Shown here piece by piece: positions 48,383 to 60,266 of a stretch of DNA of 64,000 nucleotides (positions within the stretch are counted from its first letter, which is position 1; every line of letters starts with the position of its first letter). The notes under the pieces were generated by a model that had not been told where the DNA came from, searched no databases, and worked only from the letters and a program-made list of their open reading frames with translations. The stretch comes from Smittium culicis (Eukaryota > Kickxellomycota > Harpellomycetes > Harpellales > Legeriomycetaceae): NCBI GenBank assembly GCA_001970855.1, contig LSSN01000120.1, positions 1 through 64,000 on the forward strand. Reading direction: 5' to 3'. The translations under genes were made by a program, and so were the position numbers.

Positions 48383-49733
48383 ATGGCTGTTACAAAATCT
48401 CCAGCTTCAAAACCTAATACTCTGACCTATTCCGATGTGTTTTTTTTCGTTCCCAATCTAATAGGTACCCTCTCTCTCTCTTCTTTTATTCCAATCCTAT
48501 TCAAAATTATTTTTAGTTCTTTCCATTTTTTTTATATCTTCAATTTATCTTTTATCACTTATTTCAAAGGCTACTCCCGCGTCCTTTTGACCGCAATCGC
48601 CGTTTATTGCCTGTACTTTGAACATCCCCACTTGATGGTCTTCTCTTACGCCTTATCTGAAATTCTCGATGCTGCCGATGGCTACTTTGCCAGAAAACTC
48701 AACCAATGTAAGCACTGTCTTTGACCCCCCTCCCCCCATCTTATACCATAATATTACCGATATCTTTTTTAATACTTTACTTAACTCTTTTTCCTATTTC
48801 ACTTCAAAAAAAAAAAATTCTATTTATAAACGCTATTCTCCTTACTTCCTCCACTTAAGGCTCTAAGTTTGGCGAAGTATTAGATATGGTCACTGACAGG
48901 TATTCTTACCATTCAAAAATTTAAATATCCTCTCTCTCTCAAGCTCTATTGAATTTATACTTATCTTTCTTCCTACCTCATAATATCAATACTAAACTTA
49001 TCCTTTCTGTCCACATGTATTTAGATGTACTACTACCTGTCTACTCACCTACCTCGCTCAGCTCTACCCTAAATTCGCTATGATCTTTTGTTTCCTCATC
49101 TCCTTAGATATTAGCTCCCACTACATGCAGATGTATGCCTCCTTGTCCTCCGGCAACTCTAACCACAAAATTATGGACAAAAACGCTCACCCTATACTCA
49201 AAGCTTACTACACTAACAGAGTAATTCACCACCACCACCACCCTACCCCCTCCATATTTTCTAATTCTAATCCTTTTTTATCTATTCTTACCCCCATCTC
49301 ATTTAATCCTACCTTCATTCCCTCTCTCTTTTATTCTTTGCATAAACTATACCTTTTTTGTTTTATCAAGTATTACTTTTACTTATTTTTTAGAGCGTTT
49401 TGTTCTGGTTTTGCTTTGGAAATGAAGCTTTCTTCATCGTCTCTTACTACATCTACTACATTTCTGGCCCTGGATGTAAATTATCAACCTCTATTTCTTA
49501 CCTCTTTAACCTCTTCGCCTTATTAATCCTTTTTTTTTTTATCTATTTTATATCAAACTCATAATCTCTTTACCCGCTTCTCTATAGACTACTTCCTTCT
49601 AGCTTTACTCATTGCCTCATTTCCTATCTTTGCCATCAAAAACACTATAAACGTCGTTCAGCTTTACGAATCTTCCAAGCAACTCGCCATAGCTGATGCC
49701 GCAAATTTGAACAAAGCCAATTCAAAGAAATAG
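48383..49733 (+). CDS. PIS1: CDP-diacylglycerol-inositol 3-phosphatidyltransferase
   Basis: It transfers inositol to CDP-diacylglycerol to make phosphatidylinositol, in ER membranes. Exons 48383-48464, 48570-48707, 48860-48899, 49025-49220, 49394-49475 and 49588-49733 join in frame to 227 residues, the family length. The CDP-alcohol phosphotransferase motif spans the exon 2/3 junction with every key residue present: Asp61, Asp64, Gly65, Ala68, Arg69, Gly78, Asp82 and Asp86. Downstream, SLDISSHYMQMY, ILKAYYTNR and FGNEAFFIVSYY are characteristic of PI synthases, and INVVQLYESS matches the C-terminal helix. Hydrophobic helices flank the motif. Introns are C/T-rich and several carry C runs just after the 5' splice site. 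It is tail-to-tail with UTP7. Confidence 0.93.
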
Positions 49734-50022
49734 CTTTCTCTTTACCCTCTCATTTTAATAGACAACTCAACCAAATACAACTCTAATTAGTCACTCCCAC
49801 TCTCCTCTCCATCTAATTAAAAATTTTATGTATTTTTTTATTTTTAGAGCTTGCCTGGTTTTGCGTTGAAAATTAAATCCAATTTTTATATAAAGTAGCT
49901 TTATTTGATAATAAAAACTTGAAATTTCAATATATAGGGATTAGTCAATCTGTTAAAAAAAAATAATATTAATAAGTAAATATAAATTTAAAATAATAAA
50001 ATGAAGGTCCATTTTATCAGTT

Positions 50023-52731
50023 CTAGCTAAATTCGCGGTTGATTTTTTCCTTGTAGAATTTCGATAGTGGCCCATCCAACTCATACCCGCTGCTTTCAGC
50101 AAAGGCAGCCTTGATTTTAGCTATCTTCTCCTGCTTTCCGACCTGGTTCAGTGCTGACAGTTTCTTTAAATCAATCACATTCTTCTGCGTCTTGCGCAAT
50201 TTCCTCTTCGCGCTCGAGTTGCGTCCGCGTGCCCTCTTCCTCAACTCGCCGTCATCGCCATTGTACGATGCTGAAGCTGAAGCTGATGCCGATGGGTCCG
50301 AGTCGCCGTCCGAGTTTTCGGCCGGCTGCTGCTCGTTGCGGCCCGATGCGGTGGAACGTTTCAGTTTCGCCTGCAACTTCTTCTTCTCGAGTTCGATCTT
50401 ATCAGCGCTGCTCATGCGCGCTGTGTCAACAGCGCCGACAACCATTGGGTCGAGGCAAATAAGCTCGTGGCTGACCTTGTCGAGCAGACCGATGACCTCG
50501 CCTTCGCGGCGCTGCTTCTTGGTCTCGAACGGGTTCGCCTCGAACGCGTCGTAGTTGGGCTCGCCAGAGCCCGGCACGAGCAGCGAGCTGATCCCGCTGT
50601 TGTGGCCGACCGCCAGAACGTCCTCGAACGGGGCAAACTTTAGCGTGTTCGCCAGCAGCGAGGGCATCAAGTGCGAGAGGTACGGGCTCTTCACCTTCTG
50701 CCTCAGCGCGTCCTTCCACACCGTTATGGTTGGGCCCATACCCACCGCTAAAACGCCCAGCTGGCTGATGTCCATGCAGTTCGCTGGCTTCACCGTGTAG
50801 TAGCTGTGCAGCAGCTTGTACGTGCGCAGATCGTAGATCTTCAACTGGTTGTCTTGGCCCGACGACGCTATGTACTTGCCGCCCCTGTCGATAGCAACCG
50901 AAAGAACCGGCCCTCTGTGCGCCAGGATCTTGACCAACGCATCGCGCGAGTTCGGTGACCATAGCGACACCGTTCCGTTATTGTGGCCCAAGTGCTGCAC
51001 CGAATTGTAATCGCTCGTTCTCATCACGCTGCACTGGCCAAGCTTTGTCTTGATCTCGGAAACTATTGATCCAGTCGATGTGTCCTGGTACCTAAGAACC
51101 CCCTGGTTCCCTATCGACGTAAGCAAATAATGGAATGGCAAATAATTCATCACTCGTGTCTCTGTCATTTTTCGCAAACAGTGCACCTCTGCGCCTGACC
51201 TGTCATATATGTACGCGTACTTCTTCTGCGCAACTGCGAAAAGCGACTCGTTATTCAAATACCTACAATAGAAAAAAAAAAGTATTTTTAATTATGCAAA
51301 TTATAATTCTAGTTCGTCTACTGTTACACTACTGATAACATTCTTGAATAAAACGTAGATATATATATATATATATTTGGAAAATACTAAAATCTTACGT
51401 GACATCTCTGATCGTTTCTTTAACATTAAACTCGGTAACTATTTTAGTGCCTTTCCAATCGATTGATGCAATATGCCCTTTGCGGCCTCCTATCAACATA
51501 TATCTTTTTTTTTTTTTTTTACAAAATATAAAATGTAAAATAAGTTTTGAAAAAATCACAAATAATTGAGAAACGTAAAAAAAAAAAAAAGTGACGGTTA
51601 TTGATGAAATTTGTGGGTCAAAAATTTCGATTTTTTATAAGAGCGAAAGATAATGGTATTTAATATTAAAATAAAAACAGAGCGCTTACTTTCCGTTGAG
51701 AGAGTAGTTTAGAGTATATGGTCCAAAATCATTTAGCTTCAATTCAAATCGCTATAAATTAATAATAGTATATTATATCATGATAATTATAAAAAATATA
51801 TAATTCTATTAAACTATAGTAATTGAATAGAGTATCGAATCTTCAATTATATACAAGCAAATGCTTATATTTAAATAAAGTAAAGTAAAGTAAATTAAAA
51901 ATACAATATTAAACCTTTTGAGCACTGTTAATATCAGAGTTTTTGGCGATATCTTCTTGTTTGAATTTGTAAGTTTTTTCCATGCCCTCTGCTTCCAAGT
52001 AACTGGATAATAATAGTAAGTGATAAAAATGAGTATAAAACTATTAATGGAATAAAAACTAGTGGATCAGAAAAGCTAAAAAAGTTACCCAGATTCTTCA
52101 GTGTTTAGGATTTCGGCACGGGCAGCTTTTCTTGCAGCCATAGCAGCTAGATCTTCTGTTTTTTTATAAGCAATTACATGCTTCTTGCCTTTAAAATCCT
52201 ATTGTGATAAGGAGCAAAAAATATAGAAAATTTACAGTTAGTTGAGAGAAATTGATGAAGGAAGAGGGTTATTTAGTTGGGTGTAAAAAAAGGAAAATGT
52301 AATTAATAATTAGTCAATTAATTGAGGGGAAATAGAGGATTTTTTGGAGTTTATGTTGAGATGGTTTAAAGTAAGCTTTTTTATAGAGTATTAGGAGAAA
52401 TAAATAAACAAGACTGACTTTAACAATAAATTTATCTTACATGAGCGACATTAGTTTGATCTATCCTTTGATACTTTTGGATTTTATTAGCGAGTCTTCT
52501 TTCATACTCGTTCATTTCTCTTGGGCCAGCGGTGACGCCATACAAAGCTTTTTCTTTTTTTGATTTGTTTTTAGAATTGTTTTTTCGTTTGTTGCTATAG
52601 TCGTCGGTTTTAATTTTAAATTTTTTTACTCCATCAAAGCTAATTACTTTAGTTTCTGTAGCTTCATTATTTGTAGCCTCGGAGAAGAGGGGAAATTCAG
52701 GGGCAGCTGAGCTGCTTTGACTATTTGACAT
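50023..52731 (-). CDS. UTP7: U3 snoRNP/SSU processome WD40 protein Utp7 (WDR46/BING4)
   Basis: A nucleolar SSU processome component needed for 18S rRNA maturation. Exons (minus) 52731-52441, 52198-52089, 52002-51915, 51751-51690, 51503-51399 and 51262-50023 join in frame to 631 residues. Family landmarks: GPYTLNYSLNGKYMLIGGRK (strand before the propeller), HIASIDW, RDVTYLNNESLFAVAQKKY, FHYLLTSIG, GHNNGTVSLWSP, ILAHRGPVLSVAID, GKYIASSGQDNQLKIYDLR, and the BING4-type C-terminal region LDKVSHELICLDPMVVG. A basic, acidic-patched C terminus ends KFYKEKINREFS. The start at 52731 was chosen. An in-frame ATG at 52797 would add 22 residues without family support. Exon 6 is far more G/C-rich than the other exons and neighbouring genes. 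Confidence 0.93.
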
Positions 52732-53655
52732 ATCTGTTATGCAAACGCTTATAAGAAAAGAAGTAGGGTGGTAGATTTTAGGTAGAAAGATATTCAAAAA
52801 ATGTAAAGAGAGAATATGCTAAAGCGTGACACTTAAAAGTTCTAATGAAATTAGCTTATTTTTTTTTTTAGCTGACTGAGTTTAGCTGATAGAAATGAAT
52901 TTTAAAAAATGGATAAATCAGGCTGGAAAAAATAATATAAAAATTTTTCGAGCTTAGAATTTTCCAATGAGATTATTGGCTAAGCAAATGTGCAATAAAA
53001 AAGTTTGAAATATTTTATTGATTTGATTTGAATTTTAAAAACAAAATTTTCTTTATTGCATAGTTTTAGGTCTTCTTATTTTTCATTTTATTTTTATAAA
53101 CTTTGGTTTCGAATATTACAGAAAAAGTTCAACATAATTTTGTCGCTGTGAAAACTGTATTTTTTATGTACTTTTAGTTATAAGTATTATAAAAAAACAG
53201 AATCTTTTAGACTTAAAAGCAGTCTTAATTTATCCCACTTTCTCCAGCAGCTTAATTCACAGAATTATTGGCTGGAAATTTATTATGTGAGTGGCTGGGG
53301 TTTTCTTATTGTTGCTTAACAATCTAATTAGCGAATAGAATGTTCTGAATATTCTTAAAAAAGTTATTATCACTTATTATTTGCTCAGTATATTTTTTAA
53401 GCCATTTATCTTTGAATATCAGAGCAAGTCATTTTGATTCCATTCCTATTATCTGTACCAGATATGAAGAGTCATCCAATAGACTCCAACTATAATCTGG
53501 CTATATCCAACCGCTATTCTCTATTGTAGTAAAAATAGCATAAATATATTCTTTTCGCGTAAATTTATAGTATAATGTGTTTAGTTCTTTGAATTAATAA
53601 AAATAAAAAAAGGCTTACTTTACTTTTTCAACATTAAAATCCAAGAAAACTAATA
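52732..53655. promoter_or_regulatory. divergent promoter region of UTP7 and the U1A/U2B''-like gene
   Basis: CCAAT-like sites in reverse orientation occur at about 52972-52982 (gattattggct) and 53264-53275 (attattggctgg). The rest is A/T-rich. No gene is seen. Confidence 0.45.
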
Positions 53656-54845
53656 ATGGAGGAAAGTAGTACTCAAAAAATGTCTGTAGAGACAATTCTC
53701 CCGCAAATCGGAATAGGCCAGAATCCAACACCAACATCAGCGCCTATTTCTCAACCGCTACCCTTTATTCCCAGAATGCCAACGAAGCTTCCACTGCAGC
53801 CTCCCTGTACAAAGCCAAACAAAACGATCTATATAAACAATTTAAACGAAAAAACTAAAATAGCAGGTATTATATACAAATAACAAATTCCTAGAAAATT
53901 TAAATACTAAAAATCTCTCTCGATTCATTAACTTTATACTTATAATTTTTTTTTTATATATTATTTTACTCCATGATTAGATTTAAAATTTGCTCTTGAA
54001 ACTATTTTTAAAACTTATGGAGAGATTCTGGAAATTAGAGCAAATTCTAGCCTTTACAGAAAAGGCCAAGCTTTTGTTACTTTTGCAAACTTGGAAGATG
54101 CGACTAAAGCCCTAAAAGAAGCTCATGGATTTGTTTTATTTGGAAAACCTATTGTAATTTTTCTCATCAATACTATTTATTATATCCGTTATTCTTTTTT
54201 ATGCCCGCGCGATTTAATAAAAAATAATAAACTTGATTTATATCTTTGTTTTTGTTTTTTAGATGTGCCAATACGCTAGGTTCGATTCATACCTTACTGT
54301 AGTTTCTGAAGGAAAAAGTCTCGACGAATATAAAACTGAATTCAAAAAGGAAAAAGGTTTGTTTACGTATTTACTACCCCTTTTATTTATATCTATTTTT
54401 ATCACTTACTCCATCAACCAATTAGTATAAAATTCAAGCTAAAATCTTTTTTACTTTTTTTTTTTAATGCTTATCTTCATCACTAATAGAAAAACGAGAC
54501 CAAGAGTTCAAGATGCTATCGGCTACAAGAAAGCCCATATCTACTCCTGCGGTGCCATCTTTCAGCTATGTCAACGTTGGCGGCTCCGTAGTTGCCTTAA
54601 ACGTCCCAAACAAAATTCTATTCCTGCAACAACTACCTGCTGATGTCACTCAGAAAGAACTCGAGAACTTGTTTAATCCTTTCTCAGGCTTTGTGGAAGT
54701 CAGAACAATACCTGGGAAACACGATATTGCTTTTGTTGAGTATGAAGATGAAATGTTTGCTACGAACGCTAAAAATTCAATAGGAGCTGAATTTCTACTT
54801 CGCCCTGACCAGCCTAAATCATCGCTATCATACGCCAGACGATAA
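53656..54845 (+). CDS. U1A/U2B''-type spliceosomal snRNP protein (two RRMs)
   Basis: It binds the stem-loop of U1 and/or U2 snRNA. Exons 53656-53866, 53981-54153, 54263-54356 and 54490-54845 join in frame to 277 residues. RRM1 has KTIYINNLNEKTK (RNP2), RKGQAFVTF (RNP1) and GKPIMCQYARFDSYLTV, matching the U1A/U2B'' pattern TIYINNLNEK...RGQAFV-F...KPMRIQYAK-DSD. The linker is FKMLSATRKPISTPAVP. RRM2 reads PNKILFLQQLPADVTQKEL, FNPFSGFVEVRTIPGKHDIA and FVEYEDE, the conserved second RRM. A Pro-rich N-terminal extension precedes RRM1. Fungi usually keep one or two members (Mud1, Msl1), and the sequence alone does not settle which snRNA is bound, so no symbol is given. A likely poly(A) signal AATAAA lies at 54919. 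Confidence 0.9.
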
Positions 54846-55911
54846 AAGTTACTCTTATTTACTTACATGCCTTATATGCTTTTAATTTACTGTAAAATTT
54901 ATTCCAAAAAAAAAAAACAATAAAAGACTTTACAATTTACAAGTTCCTGGTTTTCCTCTTTCTCTCTTACTTGTGTAATATTAAAAAATAATTTTTATGC
55001 ACCTTCCAACCTGCCCATGTCTATTAAAAAACTTTTTATTTGTGCAAGGGTAAGGATATACCATTAATTTTATTTATATCCTCCATATAATATAATATAA
55101 TTGTTTTTTTTTTTTTTTGCTAGAGTTAATAGTAGCAAAAATCTTGATAAAAATGACTGAAATATGCAAATTACAGCTAGTCAGATTTATATATTAACAA
55201 AACGTATAAATAGTTCTGATATTTATTCAGTTTTAGTATAATTAAAAGTATGTAAGAACATTGTCCGATTAATCTTTCCACTTTTTCTGATATATTTAAA
55301 TTTTCTTTCTCTTTTAATGGCAACGAATTTGGCGAAATAGATACAAGCTTCAATAATAAATACCTAAATATTATTAAAGTATTAATATACTAAACTATAA
55401 CACTAATTAAAATTAAAATTCTATTTTAGAAAAGCTTATATGAACTAAAATATTCAATTGGTTATACAACTGACCAATAATCGCTTTATACCTCTTTAAT
55501 TTATTTTTTTGAAAAAATTTTTCATAGCAAAAAAACCCAAATCCTTGAATTTTTTAGTCTCATTGGCTGATCACTAATAAAAATTTTTTATTGAGAATTA
55601 AATTTGATTTCTATATTTAAACAAAAAAGTTGTTCTGCTTTTCTTTCAGCTATAAAAAAAAAAATAACACTTTCTAATAATAGTTATAACTGTAGCCATC
55701 GACTATTAGCACTTTTTTTTTATCTTTTATTACTTTATAGCTCATTCCCATTTCATCCTAGTAATTCCCACTTTTCAAACAAACTTTGTTTATTACCAGT
55801 CGCCAAGTTATTAACCATCTTCAACTTTCCCCTCTGCCATCCCCCAAACAATTTAGTCACTAATTCATTAATCAAGAGTCAAAATACTTATTTTTACAAT
55901 ATATAGAAATA
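54846..55911. promoter_or_regulatory. intergenic/promoter region of NOC2
   Basis: It contains gaccaataatcgc (55472-55484), identical to the site in the REX2/PIS1 promoter, and cattggctgatcac (55561-55574). From about 55700 the plus strand becomes pyrimidine-rich up to the start codon, like the PIS1 leader. No gene is seen. A short frame at 55604-55906 is judged spurious. Confidence 0.45.
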
Positions 55912-58900
55912 ATGGCAAAAGTAAAGAAAGCTCAAAGGAAATACAATCAAAAGGCTAAGAAAGTTGCTGCTACTACTAAGCCCAGCAAAAAAGAAGAAAT
56001 AGTCGGCAAAAAATTTGATAAGGCTGGATCTACAAAGAAACCAACCCAAAAGACTAAGCCTGGAACTATCCCCAAGCAAAAAAATCTAAAAGCTACTAAT
56101 AAAGGTTTGCCCATCACTTCTAATTTTTCTATTAAAATTCATTCTGCTGTCTATTTTCATTGACTTGCTCCCCTATTTTCCCAAAAAAAAATATTATTGT
56201 GATTTTATTTATCTACTTGAGAAAAAAAAAAACCTTCTCCTTTTTGCCAAATTTTGATTTTTTTTTTTCATAAATTTCTTGATCCCTTTTATACTTTTTA
56301 CCCCTTTATTTTTTCAAAATATTTTAAACTTTTAATATTATCGCTCTTTTTTTTATCAGAAAATAATAAATTTGCACCTTATCTTTTATTATAGATTCTG
56401 AAAAGAGTACAAGGCAAACAAGACCTGATAGACTTGTCAAAGAACTTTTTACTAAAGACGAGAACGCCGAAGTATTCAGTGACGATGATTTACAAGAATT
56501 TGTAGAATCCCAACCTAAATTCAAAAAAGATTTTGATCCTGAACTCGACATCGACAACAGCGATTCTGAACTCTCTGATGAAGGAGTGAGCAAGAATGAC
56601 GATATTTTCTCTATGCTAGATGTAGAGTACCAGTCCGCTGAAGATGACATTGATTTTGAAGAACCTGCAAAAACTGATAAAAATTCAGGAAAAAATAAAA
56701 CCCCCAAGGAACCTGAACATCCAAAAGAGTCGGCCAAAAGCGACCAAAAACAAAACAAAAAGGATTCTCAAAAGCAAGATAAGAATCAAAATAGTGCAGA
56801 TGATACTGGTAAAACTTCCAAAAAGTCTGCTAAAAAATCTGAAATACAAAGCGCTGAAACACCTTCCATTGACGATGTAAGTGTTGCGTTGGAAAAAACT
56901 AAAGCGAAAAAGTCTATTAAAAAAATTGACACCGAAGCTAAGAAAATCCAAAAAACTATTGATGACTTACAAAAGAAAGATCCAGAATTTTATGAGTTTA
57001 TGAAAGCAAATGACCCTTCTGCTCTCGATTTCGACATGGCCTCTGAAGATGAAGGCTCCGATGAAGATGAAAATATGAATGGCAGTGACGATGACATTGA
57101 CCAAGATCAGCTATCTGATGCTGACGACAATATGGACTCTGATGATGATGAACCATCTTCTGCTAATAACGCACCTACCGCCATTTTACTCACCGAAAAA
57201 GACATTTCTAACTGGAAATCTATCCTGGAACAGGTACTTTTTAGCCCAAATTTCTTCTTTATTAAATATTTAATACAACTCGAATAATTCTTATATTTTT
57301 TTTACTTCATATGCTCTTTTAACTCATAGAATAAATCTATCTCTACCCTAAGACAAGCTATTATTGCTTTTAAAGCTGCTTCTAACTCTGAAGATAAAGG
57401 CGATCAATCCAACTCTTATAAGTACTCTGTCCGTGGTGAAACTGAGTTTCACAAGCTTATGATGTTATGTATGAACCAAGTCCCAACTGCCTTACAGTAC
57501 CACATCCCATTCTCTGTACCTGACTCTGATACATCAGGCTCTTCGAAAAAGCAGTCAAAAACAACTGACTACAAAAAAATAATTGAAAAAAGCAAAAAAT
57601 GGAAGACTTTAAAGCCATTTGTATTCACTTACTTGGACAGCTATCTAAGCACCATTAAGCAAATTTCTGATCCTGTCATGCTCAGTTTCGTTTTAAAACA
57701 GTCCTCTTCTTTCACGCCATACTTTATTTGCTTCCCTAAACTCAGCCGCAGTTACGTTCGTGAATTGCTTAAATTATTTGGCTCTAATTCTGTTGACGAT
57801 TCTGTTGTTATATCATCTCTTCTTGCCCTTCGCAGACTAGCTAGCGCTGAAAAAACATCTTCCAACTCTAACTCATCTCAAGTTTTGGTTGATTTGGCTT
57901 TGAAAGGCGTGTATCTAACTTATGTTAGAAACAGTAATGTAAACAATCTGAAGACTCTTTCGCGCGTCCAGCTTATGAGAAACTGTGGAGTGGAATTATA
58001 TGAAGTTGGAGACGATTCAATTTACCAACACGCATTCATTTATATCCGCCAACTTGCTATCCATTTAAGAAGCTCGATGCACACTAAGACAAAAGAGTCA
58101 TTCAGAACAGTATACAATTGGCAATTTATCAACAGCTTGAGATTCTGGTGCGAACTATTGTCAACTTACTGTGGAACTAGAGCCGACGAAAATCCCAACT
58201 TATGTGATTTACTTGAGCCGTTGATATATCCACTTATTCAGATAATTATTGGTGTTTCTAGACTTGTCCCAACATCCAAGTTTTATCCATTGAGAATCCA
58301 TTGTATGGATATGCTGGTTCAAATAAGCAGGAGCACAGGTATATTCATTCCAGTTCTTCCCAATTTACTTGGAATTTTGAACAGTGCAGAATTTATAAAA
58401 TATAACAAAAAGCCGCTGTCATCAACCTTAAAACAGTTCGACATGGAGCTAAACCTTAAGGCCCCTAAACAATATGAACATACAAGGGTATACCTAGAAT
58501 CTGTTTTGGATAAGGTCGTAGAACTAATGTCAGGAAGCTTATCAAGCATGAGTACAAGTATTGGTTTTAGCGATATGGTAGTACCCCTATTAATTAACTT
58601 GAAGAAGTGGAAAAAGAAGTACGGGTCAAGACACTTTTCAAAACATTCAGTTTTGATTTCAAAGCTGATTGACAAGATCAATGAGAATTCTGATATAGTG
58701 TTGAAAACAAGAAACGGTATTAGCGTTGGAGGAAGCAACAAAGGGCTAAACGGTATAGCAGGCGCAGTCAATTTTGGACCAAGCAATTTCGCAGCTGCCT
58801 CAGGGTTTATGGCTTCATTCGATGCGGATAATATGCCAATCAACAAACACTACAATGCAATTCTCAAAGTTAACTCATTCCATCGTCAAGCTGCTATGTC

Positions 58901-59057
58901 AGCACTTCGTAACCAAGATGAACAAAGTGATGATGATGATAATGATGCTGAAGGGGTTGAAGGATTTAGTGGTGAGGAAGATGAGATTGACAGTGAGGAA
59001 ATTTACAGTGGCAGTGATGACGATATTTCAGATGATGATATTGAGATGGATGAGTAA
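55912..59057 (+). CDS. NOC2: nucleolar complex protein 2 (Noc2)
   Basis: Noc2 pairs with Noc1 or Noc3 to escort pre-60S ribosomal particles from nucleolus to nucleoplasm. Exons 55912-56104, 56395-57233 and 57330-59057 join in frame to 919 residues, longer than yeast Noc2 because of low-complexity insertions. The N terminus is lysine-rich (MAKVKKAQRKYNQKAKK). A long acidic and lysine-rich middle follows (several D/E runs). The conserved domain covers about 345-830, with TYLDSYLSTIKQISDPVML, YFICFPKLSRSYVRELLKLF, VYLTYVRN and YQHAFIYIRQLAIHLRSSM, then YNWQFINSLRFWCELLS and LLEPLIYPLIQIIIGVSRL, which is the signature Noc2 block. The C terminus is a second acidic tail ending DDDIEMDE. A poly(A) signal AATAAA is at 59149. 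It is tail-to-tail with LSM1. Confidence 0.93.
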
Positions 59058-59475
59058 AATATGTGTATCATTTGAATTATACCAATTTTCTAGACCCTAA
59101 TAATATCTTTTTAATTTTATTTCACGATTTACCACTTTTCTTATATAAAATAAATTCGCTCAAAAACATAATATTAATACATTTCTACTATTTAAACAAT
59201 TATCTTGTAGAATAGGTTTACTTTAAATAATAAAATATTTAAAATTATAGCTATAATAATAGTACTAAGGGGTTTAAACTTTTATATTTCAAGCATAACT
59301 TCAGAATATAAAGAGTATGAGCGTGTGGATATGAACTGACCAAATAGTTCCAATACAAGTGCTTTACAAAAAAAAAAAAAAAATAGGCAAAATAAAGTAA
59401 AATCAAAATAATGCAGTAAATTAGGAATTTGGTCAAGGGTTTAAATTTCGAGGATGGGTGATATGGCGGTAATAC

Positions 59476-60266
59476 TTAGCAATTATCGGCTTTGTATTCA
59501 GGCTCAACATTAAATCCTAAGCTAGCAAGTTTGTTTAAGCGGTACTTTTCTTTTTTGGCAGAATTCTCTAGCTCTAATCTCTGTATGGCAAGAACTTGGT
59601 CGATCGGGTACAGCTTCAAATTTAAGTCTTGGAAATCGTTTTCTTTCTCGATATCTATTTCTCCTAGTAGGATAATGTTCTCGCCCCTGATTATAAATAT
59701 CCCTCGGTCAATATTTCCGTACCCGCCTTCGATAAATACACGCTCTATCGTATCTTGAAGAATCAAACTGCCTGAAATAATAATAAGTTAAAAAGTTAGA
59801 GTAATTTTTGTTAATTTCTTAATTAGATACATTTATATATTTCTTTATTATTCTTTTTCTGTATATTTAATAATAGAATCCAGAAAACTTATTCATTGAT
59901 GCCAACAATTTTTTTATTAAAAGTGATTATTGTTTACTGAACATTATAGATAATGAAAAGTGGATTAAATAATATAAATCCCATGTATAATAAACTTAAA
60001 AATACTAAAATGCAAACAAAAAAACAGAGATTTGAATGCGCGCATTTAGTAATGATTTTAATACATATTATAATGAAATTATTTTGAAGCTACTAAAGAT
60101 GTCAATAAGAGTTTAGTGAGTTTAAATTACCATATTGATCAAATGAACGTAGTACACCGAACAGTTTTTTTCCATCGCGTAGAGCAACATGGATACGTTT
60201 GTCTACAAGATCAAGCAAACATCCAGTTGTTGTGAAGTATTTCGTTGATATCAAATTCGAATCCAT
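59476..60266 (-). CDS. LSM1: Lsm1, cytoplasmic mRNA decay Sm-like protein
   Basis: Lsm1 is the defining subunit of the cytoplasmic Lsm1-7 ring, which binds deadenylated mRNA and promotes decapping. Exons 60266-60131 and 59771-59476 (minus) join in frame to 143 residues. Sm1 motif: DLVDKRIHVALRDGKKLFGV then LRSFDQYGSLILQDTIERV. Sm2 motif: RGIFIIRGENIILLGEID, typical of Lsm1. A helical C-terminal extension follows, including AIQRLELENSAKKEKYRLNK, as in Lsm1 orthologues where it lies across the ring. In the Sm1 loop the usual Asn (FDQFANLVL) is Ser here. The upstream flank has several CCAAT-like motifs (about 60428-60500). Confidence 0.93.

Noticed and set aside
50111..50962. Several overlapping frames on both strands inside UTP7 exon 6
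   Set aside because: They are shadows caused by the G/C-rich exon. Only the minus frame ending at 50023 has family similarity.
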